Shown: piece after piece, positions 36,593 through 48,354 of the stretch
How the letters are laid out: every line of letters starts with the position of its first letter
Position numbering within the stretch: position 1 is the stretch's first letter
NCBI GenBank assembly: GCA_002005505.1
Contig: KV908490.1
Location: 238,658 to 302,657, forward strand
Length of the DNA: 64,000 nt
Reading direction: 5' to 3'
DNA from: Botryococcus braunii
Taxonomy: Eukaryota; Chlorophyta; Trebouxiophyceae
The notes under the pieces: model-generated
The model's database searches: none
Told to the model about the DNA's origin: nothing
The model's input: the letters and a program-made list of their open reading frames with translations, nothing else
Program-made: the position numbers and the translations under genes

Positions 36593-38337
36593 ATGGCAAC
36601 ATTGGCTACGAACCCTACCCCAGGTAATCCATCAAATCCACAAGTAAATCAACCCTCAGCTGGTAATACTAGTCAGTCTGCCCAGTCAGGTAATAGCATA
36701 GATCAGGCAAACCCTGTTTATTCTAATCTAAAACTGGTTCAGGCGTTAGACCTGGATTGTGAAAATGGTTTTAGATGGCAGAAAGATGTTCTGAATGTCG
36801 CTAGTAGCAAACGTATTAAGATGTGCCTTGATGAAGAGCATCCTAATACAGCTGGAGACTCTCTTGCTATGAGTCTTCTAACTGAGAAAATTCCTGACGT
36901 TTGGGTGGACAGGGCATTGGACATGCCAAACGCAAACCATGCCTATGACTGGCTGCTGCGCAAGTTCACTGGTGGCCACAATGAGGAGTTAATGAGGAAA
37001 TGGTCCAAGGTCTTGGACTATGGGCGTATCGATGAGGGTCAGGAGTACCATTCATATGTTGCTTGGAAGTTCAGGATTGCAAGAGGTCTACAAGCCAATA
37101 ATCACCCATGCTCTGATGGTAGGCTAAAAATGGGGATTGTAGAGGGTTTGCCCAAGCATTTTGACCATGCCAAATCAAATCTCTACACCTCCTGTCTTGG
37201 TGAGGATGAGGACAAGGTCACACTCAATATTCAGGCATGTTCAAGGTTGCTTGGAATTGATGAATTTAAGGCCCCCTCACCATCAGTCAATCTGATCAAT
37301 CCAGTCAGAGGTCCCCCTCGTCCCAGGAACGCTCCAGGATCCAGGCCACAGGGGATGCCAGAAGATCTGCCTGACAACTTCAGGGGCTGCTGGCACTGCT
37401 TGGAAGATGGACATACCAGAAACGTGTGTCCAAAACTTATAGCTGAGAAAGAAAAAAGGGCTGCCCTCATTTCAGCACGCAAGAATCAAGCCAATCCAGT
37501 TGGAGGTATTGCATTGGGGGACTCTTCTGACTCAGGTAATCCATTCTCTAGATGGGTGGTAGACTCAGGAGCCTCAACACACATATGCAATGATGTTAGA
37601 CTCATGCAAAACATTCACTGGTATACACAGCCAAAGGGTCTAAATTTGGCAACTGGTGAACATGTTGCACAACGCAAGGCATGTGGCTCTGTGTGTCTAG
37701 TAGATGAAATGGGGAACATGTGTAAACTTAAAAATGTAGAATATGTACCTACTGCTATTGAAAATTTGTTGTCGGTCTCTAGTGCAGTAACAGATGGCAT
37801 CATGTTTACAAACAATTCACATGGAGAGATTATCAGTATGTATAGCAATACTTCAAAATTCATCTCTGAAGTCAGAAAAGAAAGAGGACTGTATTTTGTT
37901 TACTGCTTGTGCTGCAAAATTCAGCCCTCACATATTGTTGGATACGCTCACAAATGCTCTGAATATGATTTGTGGCATCAACGCTTGGGACATCCAGGAA
38001 GTAAAAACCTGGAACGATTGCAGACTGAGGATATGGTGAAGGGAATAGCTACATCTCTGTCTCCTTGCTTACATGGTCATTCACTGTGTGATGTGTGTGT
38101 GATGGGCAAGCAGACTAAAGAGAGCTACCAAAGATCCCCAGTATCAGCAACTGAACGTCTTCAGCTGTTGCACTTGGATGTAATTGGTGAGCTACCAATT
38201 CCAGGAGCTGAGGGTGAACGCTACATGCTCACAGTACTAGACGATTACTCTAGAGCTGGTGAATCCGTAGCATTGACTTCCAAGTCCCAGGTGGGTGGTG
38301 CTGTTAAGTCAATCATCCTGTACTTGGAAAATCATAC
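36593..38337 (+). pseudogene. Copia E gag, protease and integrase N-terminal part
   Basis: Gag starts at ATG 36593. Landmarks from that Met: zinc knuckle CWHCLEDGHTRNVC (266-279), protease WVVDSGASTHIC (DSG 324-326), integrase HHCC domain (WHQRLGHPG with LCDVC) and the first catalytic Asp in LHLDVIGELP. The frame is cut at 38337 by the chromovirus insertion; what follows belongs to the chromovirus LTR. Integrase continues at 44555. Compared with A, B and D, this gag lacks the Ala/Gly/Pro hinge and has a lower GC codon choice, so it is a separate lineage. Confidence 0.93.
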
Positions 38338-38539
38338 TATAGCGGCAAAGGAAGAGAGAGAGAGACGAGACACCAGTCAGGTTAGAGCATTCAGCGGAAT
38401 CTGTTACAAGCCGGTCAGCACCGGGACTTCCTTCGACGCCAAGACGCGTGCCACTTTCCAGAGCCTTAATTTCAGGACCCGGTTGCTTCCTGCCCAAAAT
38501 CCTACACATTTCAGGACCTGGCAGCTTCCTGCCGTTACA
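38338..38539 (-). repeat. Chromovirus 3' LTR
   Basis: 202 bp, TATAGCGGCAAAGG...GCCGTTACA on the plus strand. In element sense it starts TG and ends TA rather than CA. Confidence 0.95.
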
Positions 38540-38966
38540 ACTTCCCCCTCCCCTACATGGGAGCGTCCTCGCTCACATCAGAGCAGTCATCACGAGCAAG
38601 ACTCTGTAAGGTAAGAGTTCTTCAAGCAGTGTACATGCCGTCTACACTCAAGCAACAATATTGTTTTACACACATAGCTTAGGCGACAAATTTGTTGAGC
38701 CTCCAATGGTGAGGTACGCCAGGGTACGTCAGTGAGCTTTGTTCATCATCATTCATTGCTTGAAATTGTCATGGCGGGCTTCAAAGTGGATCGATGATCT
38801 ACACTTAACATCATGCGCGCGCGATACAGCTCACCGTACTGAACTTCCCACTTGTATAACAACGGGGTGACACGCGGGGAGCAACTAAGCCCTGCTCCCT
38901 CCCCCCGGCGGGCAGCCATGCTGTACCCGCAACAAACAAGTGCAGGAAAAGATCGCCTCTCCGTGT

Positions 38967-39902
38967 CTAAGTCCGCCTCTTCTTAGGCGCAGTATTCGTA
39001 GTTGCTGAGGCATGCGCATTACTTCGCTTCTTAGTACCGTTGCCTGCAGCCGCGACACCTTGCGTGCGCTTCCTTGTTCCCACCTTCTCATTGAGAGCGC
39101 GACCAGCCCAGTACTCCTGGACAACCTCTTGGGCATGTTCTATTAATCCTGCTTCTGGTTCCCATGAGTTTCGCTCAGGCCCGTAGCCTTTCCATTTTAC
39201 CAAGTATTCTTTCTTCGGCGCATGGTGCGCAGCCTTCTTCTCTCGATGCATCAAAATACACTCCACCTCGTATTCCCAATCACCATCAATCCAATCTGGC
39301 GGAGGTGAGGGAGCCACACTGACACCCTTATGATATGGCTTCAACAGCGACACATGAAACACATTGTGAATGGTGTATTCATCAGGCAACTCCAGCCTAT
39401 ATGCAACAGCGCCAATTCTAGCCAAAATCTTGAATGGCCCAATGAAACGAGGCAAAAACTTCTTGGTGCCAGGATGCTTCCAACGAATATTCTTAGTGGA
39501 CAAGAGTACTTCTTGCCCAACTTCATACTCAACATGTCTGCGCCCCTGGTTAGCATAAGTGCGCTGCCTATCTTGTGCCTCAATCAGGTTGCGCTTCGCT
39601 AACGCGAGATCATCATGCAACTTTATAGCAAATCTTTTAGCCGACGGAAAAGTGGTCCCAGAAATCACTGCAAAAGGCTCAATAGGATCCTCCCCATACA
39701 CCAACCGGAATGGAGTTGTGCGAACGGATTCTTGATAAGCATTGTTATAAGCGAATTGTGCGGCTGGCACATGCACATCCCAATCATGTTGTGTAGGACT
39801 AACATAATGCCGCAACATGTCTTCCACAATGCGATTCACACGCTCAGTTTGGCCATCAGTCTGTGGATGATAAGCCGTTGAAAAGACAGACCTCGTGCCC
39901 AA
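38967..39902 (-). pseudogene. Chromovirus integrase C-terminal part and chromodomain
   Basis: About 311 codons. The start carries the third catalytic residue (HPQTDGQTERVNR, Glu about residue 20) and a GPFKIL-containing integrase C-terminal domain. A chromodomain at about residues 210-266 (YEVECILMHR, YLVKWKGYGPERNSWEPE) would target insertion to marked chromatin. A basic tail ends in KKRRT. It is separated from the rest of integrase by a TAA at about 39905. Confidence 0.93.
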
Positions 39903-39905
39903 AAT

Positions 39906-40604
39906 TTAAAACAACGCTTTAGTGAAGGCACTCGTGAACACCGTTCCGCGATCAGTCAACACCTCTTTAGGCATACCGTGCAGCTTAAACACACGATCCA
40001 CAAACACATCAGCAAGACCTTCAGCAGACAGCTGATCAGTTGTTGGGATGAAATGCGCATATTTAGACAGTCGGTCCACAACCACAAGGATAGCATCATT
40101 CCCGTTCACCGTTTTGGGTAAGTCAGTAATAAAATCCATGGAGATGCTTTCCCACCTTCGTGAAGGAATTGGTAGAGGCTGCAGCAGACCAGCTGGCAGT
40201 GAGGTATCCACCTTGTTGCGCTGGCACGCATCGCAAACGCGAAGAAAATCTTCAACACCTTCCCTCAGCTTCGGCCACCAAAAATACCGTTGTATTTTCT
40301 CCAACATTTTAGTCCGGCCCACATGGCCTGCCTGTGGCACTTCATGGTTTTCTTTGAGAATGGCTTCTTTGAGCTCTTTATCTTTACCAGCTGCCATTTC
40401 GGGAACATACATTGCTTTTCCACGGAACCAGTAACCATCTTTAGCGACCAACTTCGCTCTTTGTCTTTTACGCCCATCCCTTAGAAGATGATCCTTCTCA
40501 TACGCGGTCCGTATGCGGTGCAACCAGTCTTCCCCATCGGGGCACCACATGGTGAACCCATCCGGGCACGCGTCGCCCGAGTCACTTGCTGCTCCAGGGA
40601 CCAC
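39906..40604 (-). pseudogene. Chromovirus integrase N-terminal part
   Basis: The H2C2 zinc module (ENHEVPQAGHVG with CDACQRNK) is followed by the catalytic core: SMDFITDLPK holds the first Asp and EVLTDRGTVFTS the second. The frame ends at the TAA near 39905, in the same frame as the downstream part, so it is a simple nonsense change. Upstream it is out of frame with RNase H. Confidence 0.92.
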
Positions 40605-40671
40605 CCCACCTAATGGCGGGGCCGTACCGCCTCCAGTGGAATGCGCCCCCTTGCGCGTAAGTACAGCACAC

Positions 40672-43600
40672 CTAATACGATGACCTATGCCGCGCCCCCC
40701 CCATCGCGACCCTATGCTGAACAGAGCCCCTAGGAGTGTGCACCAAAGAACTAACGACGAACGCTGGATTCCTACTCAAAGGGTCCGCAACATTAGTACG
40801 ACCGGGCTCATACTTCCACTCTATAGAGTACATCTGGAGCAACTCCGACCACCTGGCTTGCCGAGGGCTCAAAACCGATTGGGACGGCAAAAACGTGTTT
40901 GCTGCATGATCAGTGACCACTTCAAAGGGTTTCCCAAGGAGATAACATCGCCAATCAGTCAATGCCATACACACTGCAGCCAACTCTTGCTCGGTGACAT
41001 GATAATTTCTCTCAGCATCAGAAAATTTCCGGCTCATATAGGCACATGGGCGTCCATTTTGCTCAAGCACAGCACCAACACCATTCTTTGAGGCATCACA
41101 CACGACCCGAAACTTAGGCGCATCCGGGGAGAGATCAGGGATTGCCAACACTGGGGCATTTGTGATGGCCCACTTCAACCCATCCGGATCAATCTTGATT
41201 CCATGCTTCCCCACAATAAAGCCAAGATAGCGTAGTTCAGGCTGACAAAAAGAACACTTCTTTAGCTTCACAAACAATTTCGCTTCACGTAGGCACTCGA
41301 ACACTTTTTGCAAATGCTCTTTATGCTCTTCCTCGGTTTTAGAGAAGATCAAAACATCATCAAGGTACACTACCACAAAGCCTTCAGCCACAAAGTCATG
41401 GAATACGCGATTCATCATACGTTGAAAAGTAGCGGGGGCATTTGTCAAACCGAAGGGTAGAACTTTGAACTCATAATGGCCAAAAGGGACACGGAAAGCA
41501 GTTTTGGGAACATCTTCCTCTTGCAAGCGAATTTGGTGATAGCCAGAGAGTAAATCAAGACTTGTAAAGCACACAGCACCTTGCAGTTTATCAAGCAACT
41601 CATCAATCCGCGGGAGAGGATAACGATCAGGGACAGTAATGCGGTTTAACGCACGATAGTCGATAACCATACGCAACGTGTCATCCTTTTTCTTCACAAA
41701 CAGAACAGGGCTGCTAAACGGACTGCAACTTGGTTGAATCAATCCCTGCTCAAGAAGTTCAGCAACCTGTCTCTGTGCTTCTTGCAACTCAGGCAAAGCT
41801 AAACGGTAACCAGGTCGGGATGGAGGAACATGTTCACTATACAATGGGATAGTGTGGAACAGATGTCTGTCAGGAGGTAGGCCTTCTAATTTCTCAGAAA
41901 AGACATCACTGAACTCAGCACGAAGATGTTGACAAATGGGGTGATTCAATCCACTTTTATCAGAAGGGACATCGGCCTTGTTTGTAGGCCCAAAAGCAGG
42001 TTCGAACTCTTTAACATCATGATCATAATCGCTATGCCCTTCGTTACGCGCTTCGTTGCCCTCTTGCCTATCAACATGTTCATGCCCTTGCTCATCCGAG
42101 CGTGTCTCGTTATCATGCCCTTCATTCTTGCTTACCATGCCCACAAACACTGGACAGCCTTGCTTCATACAGCGCGCCAAATGCCTCGCAGAGATGACAG
42201 GGGACTTCTTTCTAGCGCTCTTAGCAGTAGCAGAAATAGACTTAACAATCACGCCTCGCCCTCTGTTCCAAAATGTACACGTATCTTCCGCTACATCAAT
42301 CTTGGCCTTATAACGCTTAAGGAAATCCATGCCCAACAAGACATCACAGTCACCAGCCAACTTTGGTAGCACATAATAAGTATGCACACAAGGCAAAGAC
42401 TTGAAAACTGTTCTCAACTTCACTTGATGCACCACTTTTGCAATGTCACCCGTGGCCACTTCCACTTCCAATTCATCCACTTGTTGCGGGGTTATGTTCA
42501 CTTTCTTCAGAAATTCTGCCGAGATGAATGAGAGTTCTCCCCCGGTATCAACTGCACAATCAGCGGTTGCCCCTGCAACCATACCGTGCAAGACCATTTG
42601 CGCTTCGGGGTGTTCTTTTCTCACCATTGATATACTGGGCCTCTTCTTGTCATACCACACTTCAAAAGACCACGGAGCCACAATTCTCTCTTCCCCATGC
42701 GCACTTTTCAAAGCTACACTTTCGTTGCGCCTCCCCTCCATAATTCTCTCTTTACTTTTTAAAAGGGGAGCAACACTTACTGCCTTAGCCACTCGTTTGG
42801 GCAAAACAAAATAAGCGCCAATCTGACGGGCATTCTTCTTCAGGGCATTATACTCGGAGAGCACTTCATGGGCTTTTTCGGGCTTAAGCACGAACGCATA
42901 CACATGACCATCTTGCAGGTTCACTTGGGGTAGATCTTCACAAACAAGGATTTCAATTCCAGGTCCCCATTCCAAACAAACATGAGCAGCCACAAGTTTT
43001 GAGAAAGATAAGTCTTCATACCAGCCAAAGCGCCCACGCCCACGAGATGATCCACGCCCACTCGGTGCATTGCCGCGACCAGAATTTGGGGGACCGGCGT
43101 GATGTGCTGGGGCTTGGGGTACCTGCGCAGATCCTTGCGAGAACCCGGGAGTCATAGGGCACTCGGACTGTTTGTGGCCAGGGAGGCCACACCCATAACA
43201 AGTGAGCGGCATGGACTGGGATGGAAAAGACCCATGATGAAAACCCGGGACATGGCGATGATGCGAGCGATCACCGCGATCAAAACCGCGACCACGAGCA
43301 CGAAACCCACGAGCCTTAAACACACCGCGCGGACGACCAAACCCACGATCGAAACGACCAAACCCACGATAAGCATGGTGATTCGAAGGAAACATATCGG
43401 AACCGCGCGAACGAAACCCTTCAGCGACAGTATCATCGAGCCCGTGAGCGATCTGGTAGAGCTCCATATACGAATCGAAAGCACGGCCAGTTTTGTGGTT
43501 AATTCGACACTGAGAATGCAACGATGCACGCAACCCATTCAGAAAATTCGTAACCTTCTCATTCTCCGTGACCTCCCCACCAGGCATGGAATTCAGGTCG

Positions 43601-44295
43601 GCAAGAGCGGAGTTAAACGCCAAGGCATACTCCTGAACAGACTTCGAACCTTGACGAACCCCCTGCCAGTGGCGGCGGGCCTCCGTCACCCCTACATTCT
43701 TGTCATAAAAACCAAACAGGAATTGCTGAAAATCTTCGAAAGTAGGGGAAGGATGGGTTACTACATACGAGGACCAGTGACCCTGAATGCTTGTAGAGAG
43801 AAATGAGACGCCAACGCGAAGCTTTTGCTGGTCATCGTTGATTCCCTGTGCCTCAACATAATTCTTAACAATAGCAACCCAGTGCCTAGTGTTATTTCCC
43901 GTGAACACCGGCGGCTTGCCTAACGCATTAGACGGAAGCTTGTGCGACACCGCAGGATCACGAGCAACCTCCGTCATAAAAACCTTTCGCGCATAACTTG
44001 TAGCCCAGACAGGACGAAAAGCAGCAAGAGCACCTATCTTTAGAAATTTAACAGTAGCGACATAAAACTGGGCAATCGAACTAATGATCAGATCCGTATG
44101 ATCGCCGACATCGTAGTTATCGCGCGCCACCTCGACCTTACACTTCGCCATCAGTTCATCAAAATCCTTCTTACGAAACCTTGGGTAGTCACTATCAAGC
44201 GTGAGATCCAGTGCATCAAGCTCGGCAACATCGCTGGCCGCACCCAACTTCTCACAATACGACGTAACCAACGTGGTGAAAGTAGCTGCCGACAT
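40672..44295 (-). CDS. Chromovirus gag, protease, RT and RNase H
   Basis: About 1,207 codons from the ATG at 44295. The gag domain has an RG-rich stretch (GRFDRGFGRPRG and similar) before zinc knuckle CYGCGLPGHKQSEC. Protease is AVDTGGELSFIS (DTG). RT has FVKKKDDTLRMVIDYR, LDLLSGYHQI, VLPFGLTNAPATFQ and an intact YLDD box. RNase H follows with VVCDASKNGVGAVL and a TDHAAN segment. One continuous gag-pol frame is common in plant chromoviruses. The end at 40672 comes from a frame change near the C8 tract, after which the zinc module of integrase continues in another frame. Confidence 0.95.
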   Translation of the reverse strand: MSAATFTTLVTSYCEKLGAASDVAELDALDLTLDSDYPRFRKKDFDELMAKCKVEVARDNYDVGDHTDLIISSIAQFYVATVKFLKIGALAAFRPVWATSYARKVFMTEVARDPAVSHKLPSNALGKPPVFTGNNTRHWVAIVKNYVEAQGINDDQQKLRVGVSFLSTSIQGHWSSYVVTHPSPTFEDFQQFLFGFYDKNVGVTEARRHWQGVRQGSKSVQEYALAFNSALADLNSMPGGEVTENEKVTNFLNGLRASLHSQCRINHKTGRAFDSYMELYQIAHGLDDTVAEGFRSRGSDMFPSNHHAYRGFGRFDRGFGRPRGVFKARGFRARGRGFDRGDRSHHRHVPGFHHGSFPSQSMPLTCYGCGLPGHKQSECPMTPGFSQGSAQVPQAPAHHAGPPNSGRGNAPSGRGSSRGRGRFGWYEDLSFSKLVAAHVCLEWGPGIEILVCEDLPQVNLQDGHVYAFVLKPEKAHEVLSEYNALKKNARQIGAYFVLPKRVAKAVSVAPLLKSKERIMEGRRNESVALKSAHGEERIVAPWSFEVWYDKKRPSISMVRKEHPEAQMVLHGMVAGATADCAVDTGGELSFISAEFLKKVNITPQQVDELEVEVATGDIAKVVHQVKLRTVFKSLPCVHTYYVLPKLAGDCDVLLGMDFLKRYKAKIDVAEDTCTFWNRGRGVIVKSISATAKSARKKSPVISARHLARCMKQGCPVFVGMVSKNEGHDNETRSDEQGHEHVDRQEGNEARNEGHSDYDHDVKEFEPAFGPTNKADVPSDKSGLNHPICQHLRAEFSDVFSEKLEGLPPDRHLFHTIPLYSEHVPPSRPGYRLALPELQEAQRQVAELLEQGLIQPSCSPFSSPVLFVKKKDDTLRMVIDYRALNRITVPDRYPLPRIDELLDKLQGAVCFTSLDLLSGYHQIRLQEEDVPKTAFRVPFGHYEFKVLPFGLTNAPATFQRMMNRVFHDFVAEGFVVVYLDDVLIFSKTEEEHKEHLQKVFECLREAKLFVKLKKCSFCQPELRYLGFIVGKHGIKIDPDGLKWAITNAPVLAIPDLSPDAPKFRVVCDASKNGVGAVLEQNGRPCAYMSRKFSDAERNYHVTEQELAAVCMALTDWRCYLLGKPFEVVTDHAANTFLPSQSVLSPRQARWSELLQMYSIEWKYEPGRTNVADPLSRNPAFVVSSLVHTPRGSVQHRVAMGGARHRSSY

Positions 44296-44328
44296 TATAC
44301 CCAACAGGTAGATTAGCAAAACCTTGCT

Positions 44329-44344
44329 TTACTCGCCGATACCA
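44329..44344 (-). other. Chromovirus primer-binding site
   Basis: Element-sense TGGTATCGGCGAGTAA, three bases after the 5' LTR. It begins TGG and so pairs with a tRNA 3' CCA end (…GATACCA), the conventional mode, unlike the copia elements around it. Confidence 0.75.
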
Positions 44345-44347
44345 CCT

Positions 44348-44549
44348 TATAGCGGCAAAGGAAGAGAGAGAGAGACGAGACACCAGTCAGGTTAGAGCAT
44401 TCAGCGGAATCTGTTACAAGCCGGTCAGCACCGGGACTTCCTTCGACGCCAAGACGCGTGCCACTTTCCAGAGCCTTAATTTCAGGACCCGGCAGCTTCC
44501 TGCCCAAAATCCTACACATTTCAGGACCTGGCAGCTTCCTGCCGTTACA
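44348..44549 (-). repeat. Chromovirus 5' LTR
   Basis: 202 bp; it differs from the 3' LTR only where CCCGGCAGC replaces CCCGGTTGC. Confidence 0.95.
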
Positions 44550-44554
44550 CATAC

Positions 44555-47210
44555 TAATCACAATGTTAAGGTGGTTAGGTCTGATAGGGGAAGTGAGTTT
44601 GTAAATGCTGACTTGCTTGACTTTTTTCAGTCTAAAGGGATCAGACATGAAACGTCTGCTCCTTATACCCCTCAACAAAATGGAAGAGCAGAACGTTTTA
44701 ACAGATCCTTGAAGGAGAAAGTTAGAATGCTTCTTTTGCAGGCAAAAGCACCACAAGGCATGTGGGCGGATGCACTTCCAACAGCTGTTAGGTTGTTGAA
44801 TCTCAGAGCAGTAAAGGGGAAGACAGCCACCCCCTATGAACTGCTGTTTGGGAGGAAACCATCAGTGCACTACTTAAGAGTGAGGGGATGCTTGGCGTTT
44901 ATCAAAATACCAGATAAGGATCTTTCAGCCTTTTCGGCTAGATCTGAGGCTGGAATGTTTGTGGGATATGAGCCTGCATCAAAGGCCTACAGAGTTAAGG
45001 TGGGGAACAAGGTAAAGGTGTCAAAGAACGTCAAATTCTTTGAAGATAAACTAGGAATTCATGCTCTCAATCCCAGTAATTCTCTCACTGCTGAATTCTC
45101 CCATGAGATAAATTTTGATCAAGTTCCATGCACTGATGATGGGGATGATTGGGATTTTGTACCGGTAGACCTCACTGGTGCATTGGAATTAAACAGGGAA
45201 GCTGGAAGGGGTATTGTCCCAACTCTCCCAGCTAACATGGAAGTCATGCACAGGATGAATGATATCCTGAGAGGCTTGGGAACAGCGGAAGAGAGTGGTC
45301 CGAGTAGGTTATCTGGGCCAGGAGCTCCAAGGGAAGGAGTAGTGGGCACTGGGAACATGCAAAATCCAGTGTCACATGCATCAGACAGTTCAGGTGAAGA
45401 ATTAGATAATCAACCTTCTGCTGAAACCAGTGACTCATTTGAGGAAATACAAGGTGGTGCCAGGAATGGTGGAGGCAGATACGAACTGAGGCAAACGTTG
45501 GCAGAACCAGACAGGTATGTTCCGGGTACATACCACATTGGGGAAGCGCCAGTCACATATGCATCAGAAATAATCCCTCCAAATCAAAATGGTGCACAAG
45601 AGCAAGTGAAATTATCATCCAAGAATATCAAGGTTCCAGAGGACTGGTGGGAGGCTAAAAAATTCCCACAGTGGCCATATTGGTTAGAAGCCATGAACGA
45701 AGAGATGGATTCTATAGACTCTCATGAAACGTTTGAATATTGTGAGAGACCCTCTGATGCCAAAATTATTCCTCTAAAATGGGTCTATGCTCTAAAGACT
45801 GACAGTTTTGGTGATATTGTCAGATTTAAGGCGAGACTGGTGGCACAAGGTTGCAAGCAAAGGCCAGGTGTTGACTACTTTGAAACCTTCGCTCCAGTAA
45901 GTACACACACATCTAGGAGGGTGCTGTTAAATCTAGCTACGTCAAATGGGTGGAAAGTTCACCAAGTTGATGTGAAAACAGCATTCCTAAATGGAACACT
46001 GGATGAGGAAGTGTACGTAGCCCAACCTCCCTGTTTCTTTAATGGCGATTCTAATGTTGTGTGCAAGCTACTAAGATCTTTGTATGGTCTGAAGCAAGCA
46101 CCACGTGCATGGCACAAGTGTCTGGTTGAAGAGCTTGGAAAATTTGGGTTTATAGCCTGTCAAAGTGATCCAGCGCTCTTCATTAACAAGGAGTCATTCA
46201 AGTCATACGTATACTTGTTGGTATGTGTGGTTGATTTGCTGATTGTGAGTGAGGATGTGGAATGTATTCAGTGTGTTAAGCAACAGCTGACTAGTATATT
46301 CTCAATTCACGATCTTGGTGAGATAAAGTCATTTTTGGGCTGTGAAATCAAGATAAATGAATCCTCACATACTCTGAAAATGACCAATGTTCTAAAAATT
46401 GAGAAATTGGTGGAAGAATATGGGCTGCCTGATCAGGGGAAGGAGGTTGATACACCCATGTCAGGTTCCTTCTTGCCTACCCAAATGCCTGAACCTCCTA
46501 AAGGGATGACTGGAGAGCAGATTGGATCAGGAATTCCCTTACCAGAAGGTCACAGGTATTTAGAATTAATTGGTTCACTACAGTATTTGTCAACAACTAC
46601 AAGGCCTGATATTTCTCAAGCTGTGGGGATGTTGAGCAGATTTAGAGGACAGCCAACAACATCCCATTGGAATGGAGCAATTAGAGTACTGAGGTACCTC
46701 AACTGCACCAAATACATGGGAATTAAGTATACTGGATCAAATCAAAATGAACTGGTATGCTTTGTGGATGCAGATTTTGCAGGTGATCTGGACAGTAGAA
46801 AATCCACAACTGGGTTTGTGTTTCTATTGAACGGATCTGCTGTATCCTGGTCAAGTAAGAGGCAAACTTCCATAGCAACATCCACTGTGGAGTCTGAATA
46901 CATTGCTGTGAGTGCAGCAGTGAAAGAAGCCATGTGGGTGGGAAGTATGCTCTGTGAGTTGGGAGAAGAGATCACATGTGTAACCATGTATTGTGATAAT
47001 CAGGGGTGTGTGTCAAACCTGAGAAATCACATGGTCTCTAAACACACTAAACACATCAGTGTGAGTTACCATCATGCACGAGAGAAGGTGGTTTGGGGTC
47101 AGATTGATCCTACATATGTGCCAACTACTGAAAATGTAGCTGACATGTTCACAAAGCCACTAGCATCTACTGTGTTTGAAAGGCATCGTAACAAGTTGGG
47201 AATGCAGTAA
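44555..47210 (+). pseudogene. Copia E integrase C-terminal part, RT and RNase H
   Basis: Continues integrase after the chromovirus with RSDRGSEF and NGRAERFNR (second Asp and Glu). RT follows: FAPVSTHTSRR, QVDVKTAFLNG and LYGLKQAPRAWH. The catalytic box, normally YVDD, reads CVVD (codons 46224-46235), so Tyr and the first catalytic Asp are both lost. RNase H (VDADFAGDLDSR, STVESEYIAVS, CDNQGC) and the C-terminus NVADMFTKPL are intact. The whole frame is otherwise free of stops. A PPT-like ACAAGGGGAAG precedes the 3' LTR. Confidence 0.93.
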
Positions 47211-47248
47211 CTAATTGTTGGCATGTCCTGAAAGTACAAGGGGAAGAT

Positions 47249-48354
47249 TGTTGGAATTTGTGTACTGTCAGGACAATCCAAGGATGACAAATTCTAACCT
47301 GAATAAATTAGCTGTATAGTTGACCATGTGTTCAACTCAAGGGAAACTCTTTGATAAACAGCCAGTGGTGTTTATGACCACAAGTAGTAATAGATAAAGT
47401 ATCTAAGAACATGGTAGAGAAGGACTTTCCTGTTGTTTGTGGCTATTAAAAATGAGTTTATCCTAATTGTTAATAACGTGATAAACTCAATTGGGATAAG
47501 GGCCAATTTCCAAGGCTCTGAACCTCAACTCTGATACGAATTCATGAAAAAGGGCCAGAACAGCGCGATCCAACGCGCTGATCTGATAATACTAGGAGCG
47601 ACTGACCGACGTCTCAAGCAGTCAATCCGTTGTGTTTGTGAAACGTCTTTGTTGTCTCAAACACTGACTCTCAGTCTGATCTCAATTAACTCTCATCTGT
47701 GTTGGCATCGTGGATGCATTGTGTCAGATTAAGAGGAGATCAGAACTGGTAAGGCGCACGTCTGTCGCTTACGTTATTCTAGCAGCCATAAGTGCTGTCT
47801 TTTGTTGACATTAACTAAGAAAATATTCTTGGTAACGTGCAGGCCTGTTAAACTGCTTCACTCATACAATGTTGTTGATGTTGAAAGTATTTACTTACTT
47901 GGTAAGCAGTTTACGCCGCACGTTGGTTTGCAGACAAGTAATCTCTTTATAATTACCAGCAAGATACTGATTGTGTAACATGCACAGGATGATACATGTA
48001 TATGTCTCATCATCTGTGATTTATAGTATTAAATACAAACTGGATCTTGCAGGTAATCGTTAGATAGACCAGTGTCGTATCCTACCCGTTGTAAGTCAAT
48101 CCGTTGTGTTTGTGAAACGTCTTTGTTGTCTCAAACACTGACTCTCAGTCTGATCTCAATTAACTCTCATCTGTGTTGGCATCGTGGATGCATTGTGTCA
48201 GATTAAGAGGAGATCAGAACTGGCCTGTTAAACTGCTTCACTCATACAATGTTGTTGATGTTGAAAGTATTTACTTACTTGGATGATACATGTATATGTC
48301 TCATCATCTGTGATTTATAGTATTAAATACAAACTGGATCTTGCAGGATCCACA
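47249..48354 (+). repeat. Copia E 3' LTR
   Basis: 1,106 bp, about 200 bp shorter than the 5' LTR because it has a single copy of the GGTTTGCAGACAA segment. Otherwise nearly the same sequence. Confidence 0.93.

Larger units (their letters stand above)
38338..44549 (-). mobile_element. Ty3/gypsy chromovirus, inner element of the nest
   Basis: Minus-strand element of 6,212 bp with target duplication CATAC (38333-38337 and 44550-44554). The 202-bp LTRs differ at only two adjacent-region bases. Order is gag, knuckle, protease, RT, RNase H, integrase, chromodomain, as expected for Ty3/gypsy. The PPT AGGGGAGGGGGAAGT abuts the 3' LTR. The pol frame has a shift near a C8 tract (about 40691-40698) and a TAA at about 39903-39905, so this copy is defective. 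Confidence 0.96.
34681..48354 (+). mobile_element. Copia E, middle element of the nest
   Basis: Plus-strand Ty1/copia element with target duplication GTTTG, inserted in the pol linker of copia D and itself split by a chromovirus at 38333-38337 / 44550-44554 (CATAC). LTRs start TGTTGGAA and end GGATCCACA; the 5' LTR is longer by internal duplication. It has a half-tRNA primer-binding site and a small ORF before gag. The polyprotein frame would be continuous without the insert, but the RT active site is mutated. Confidence 0.95.
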
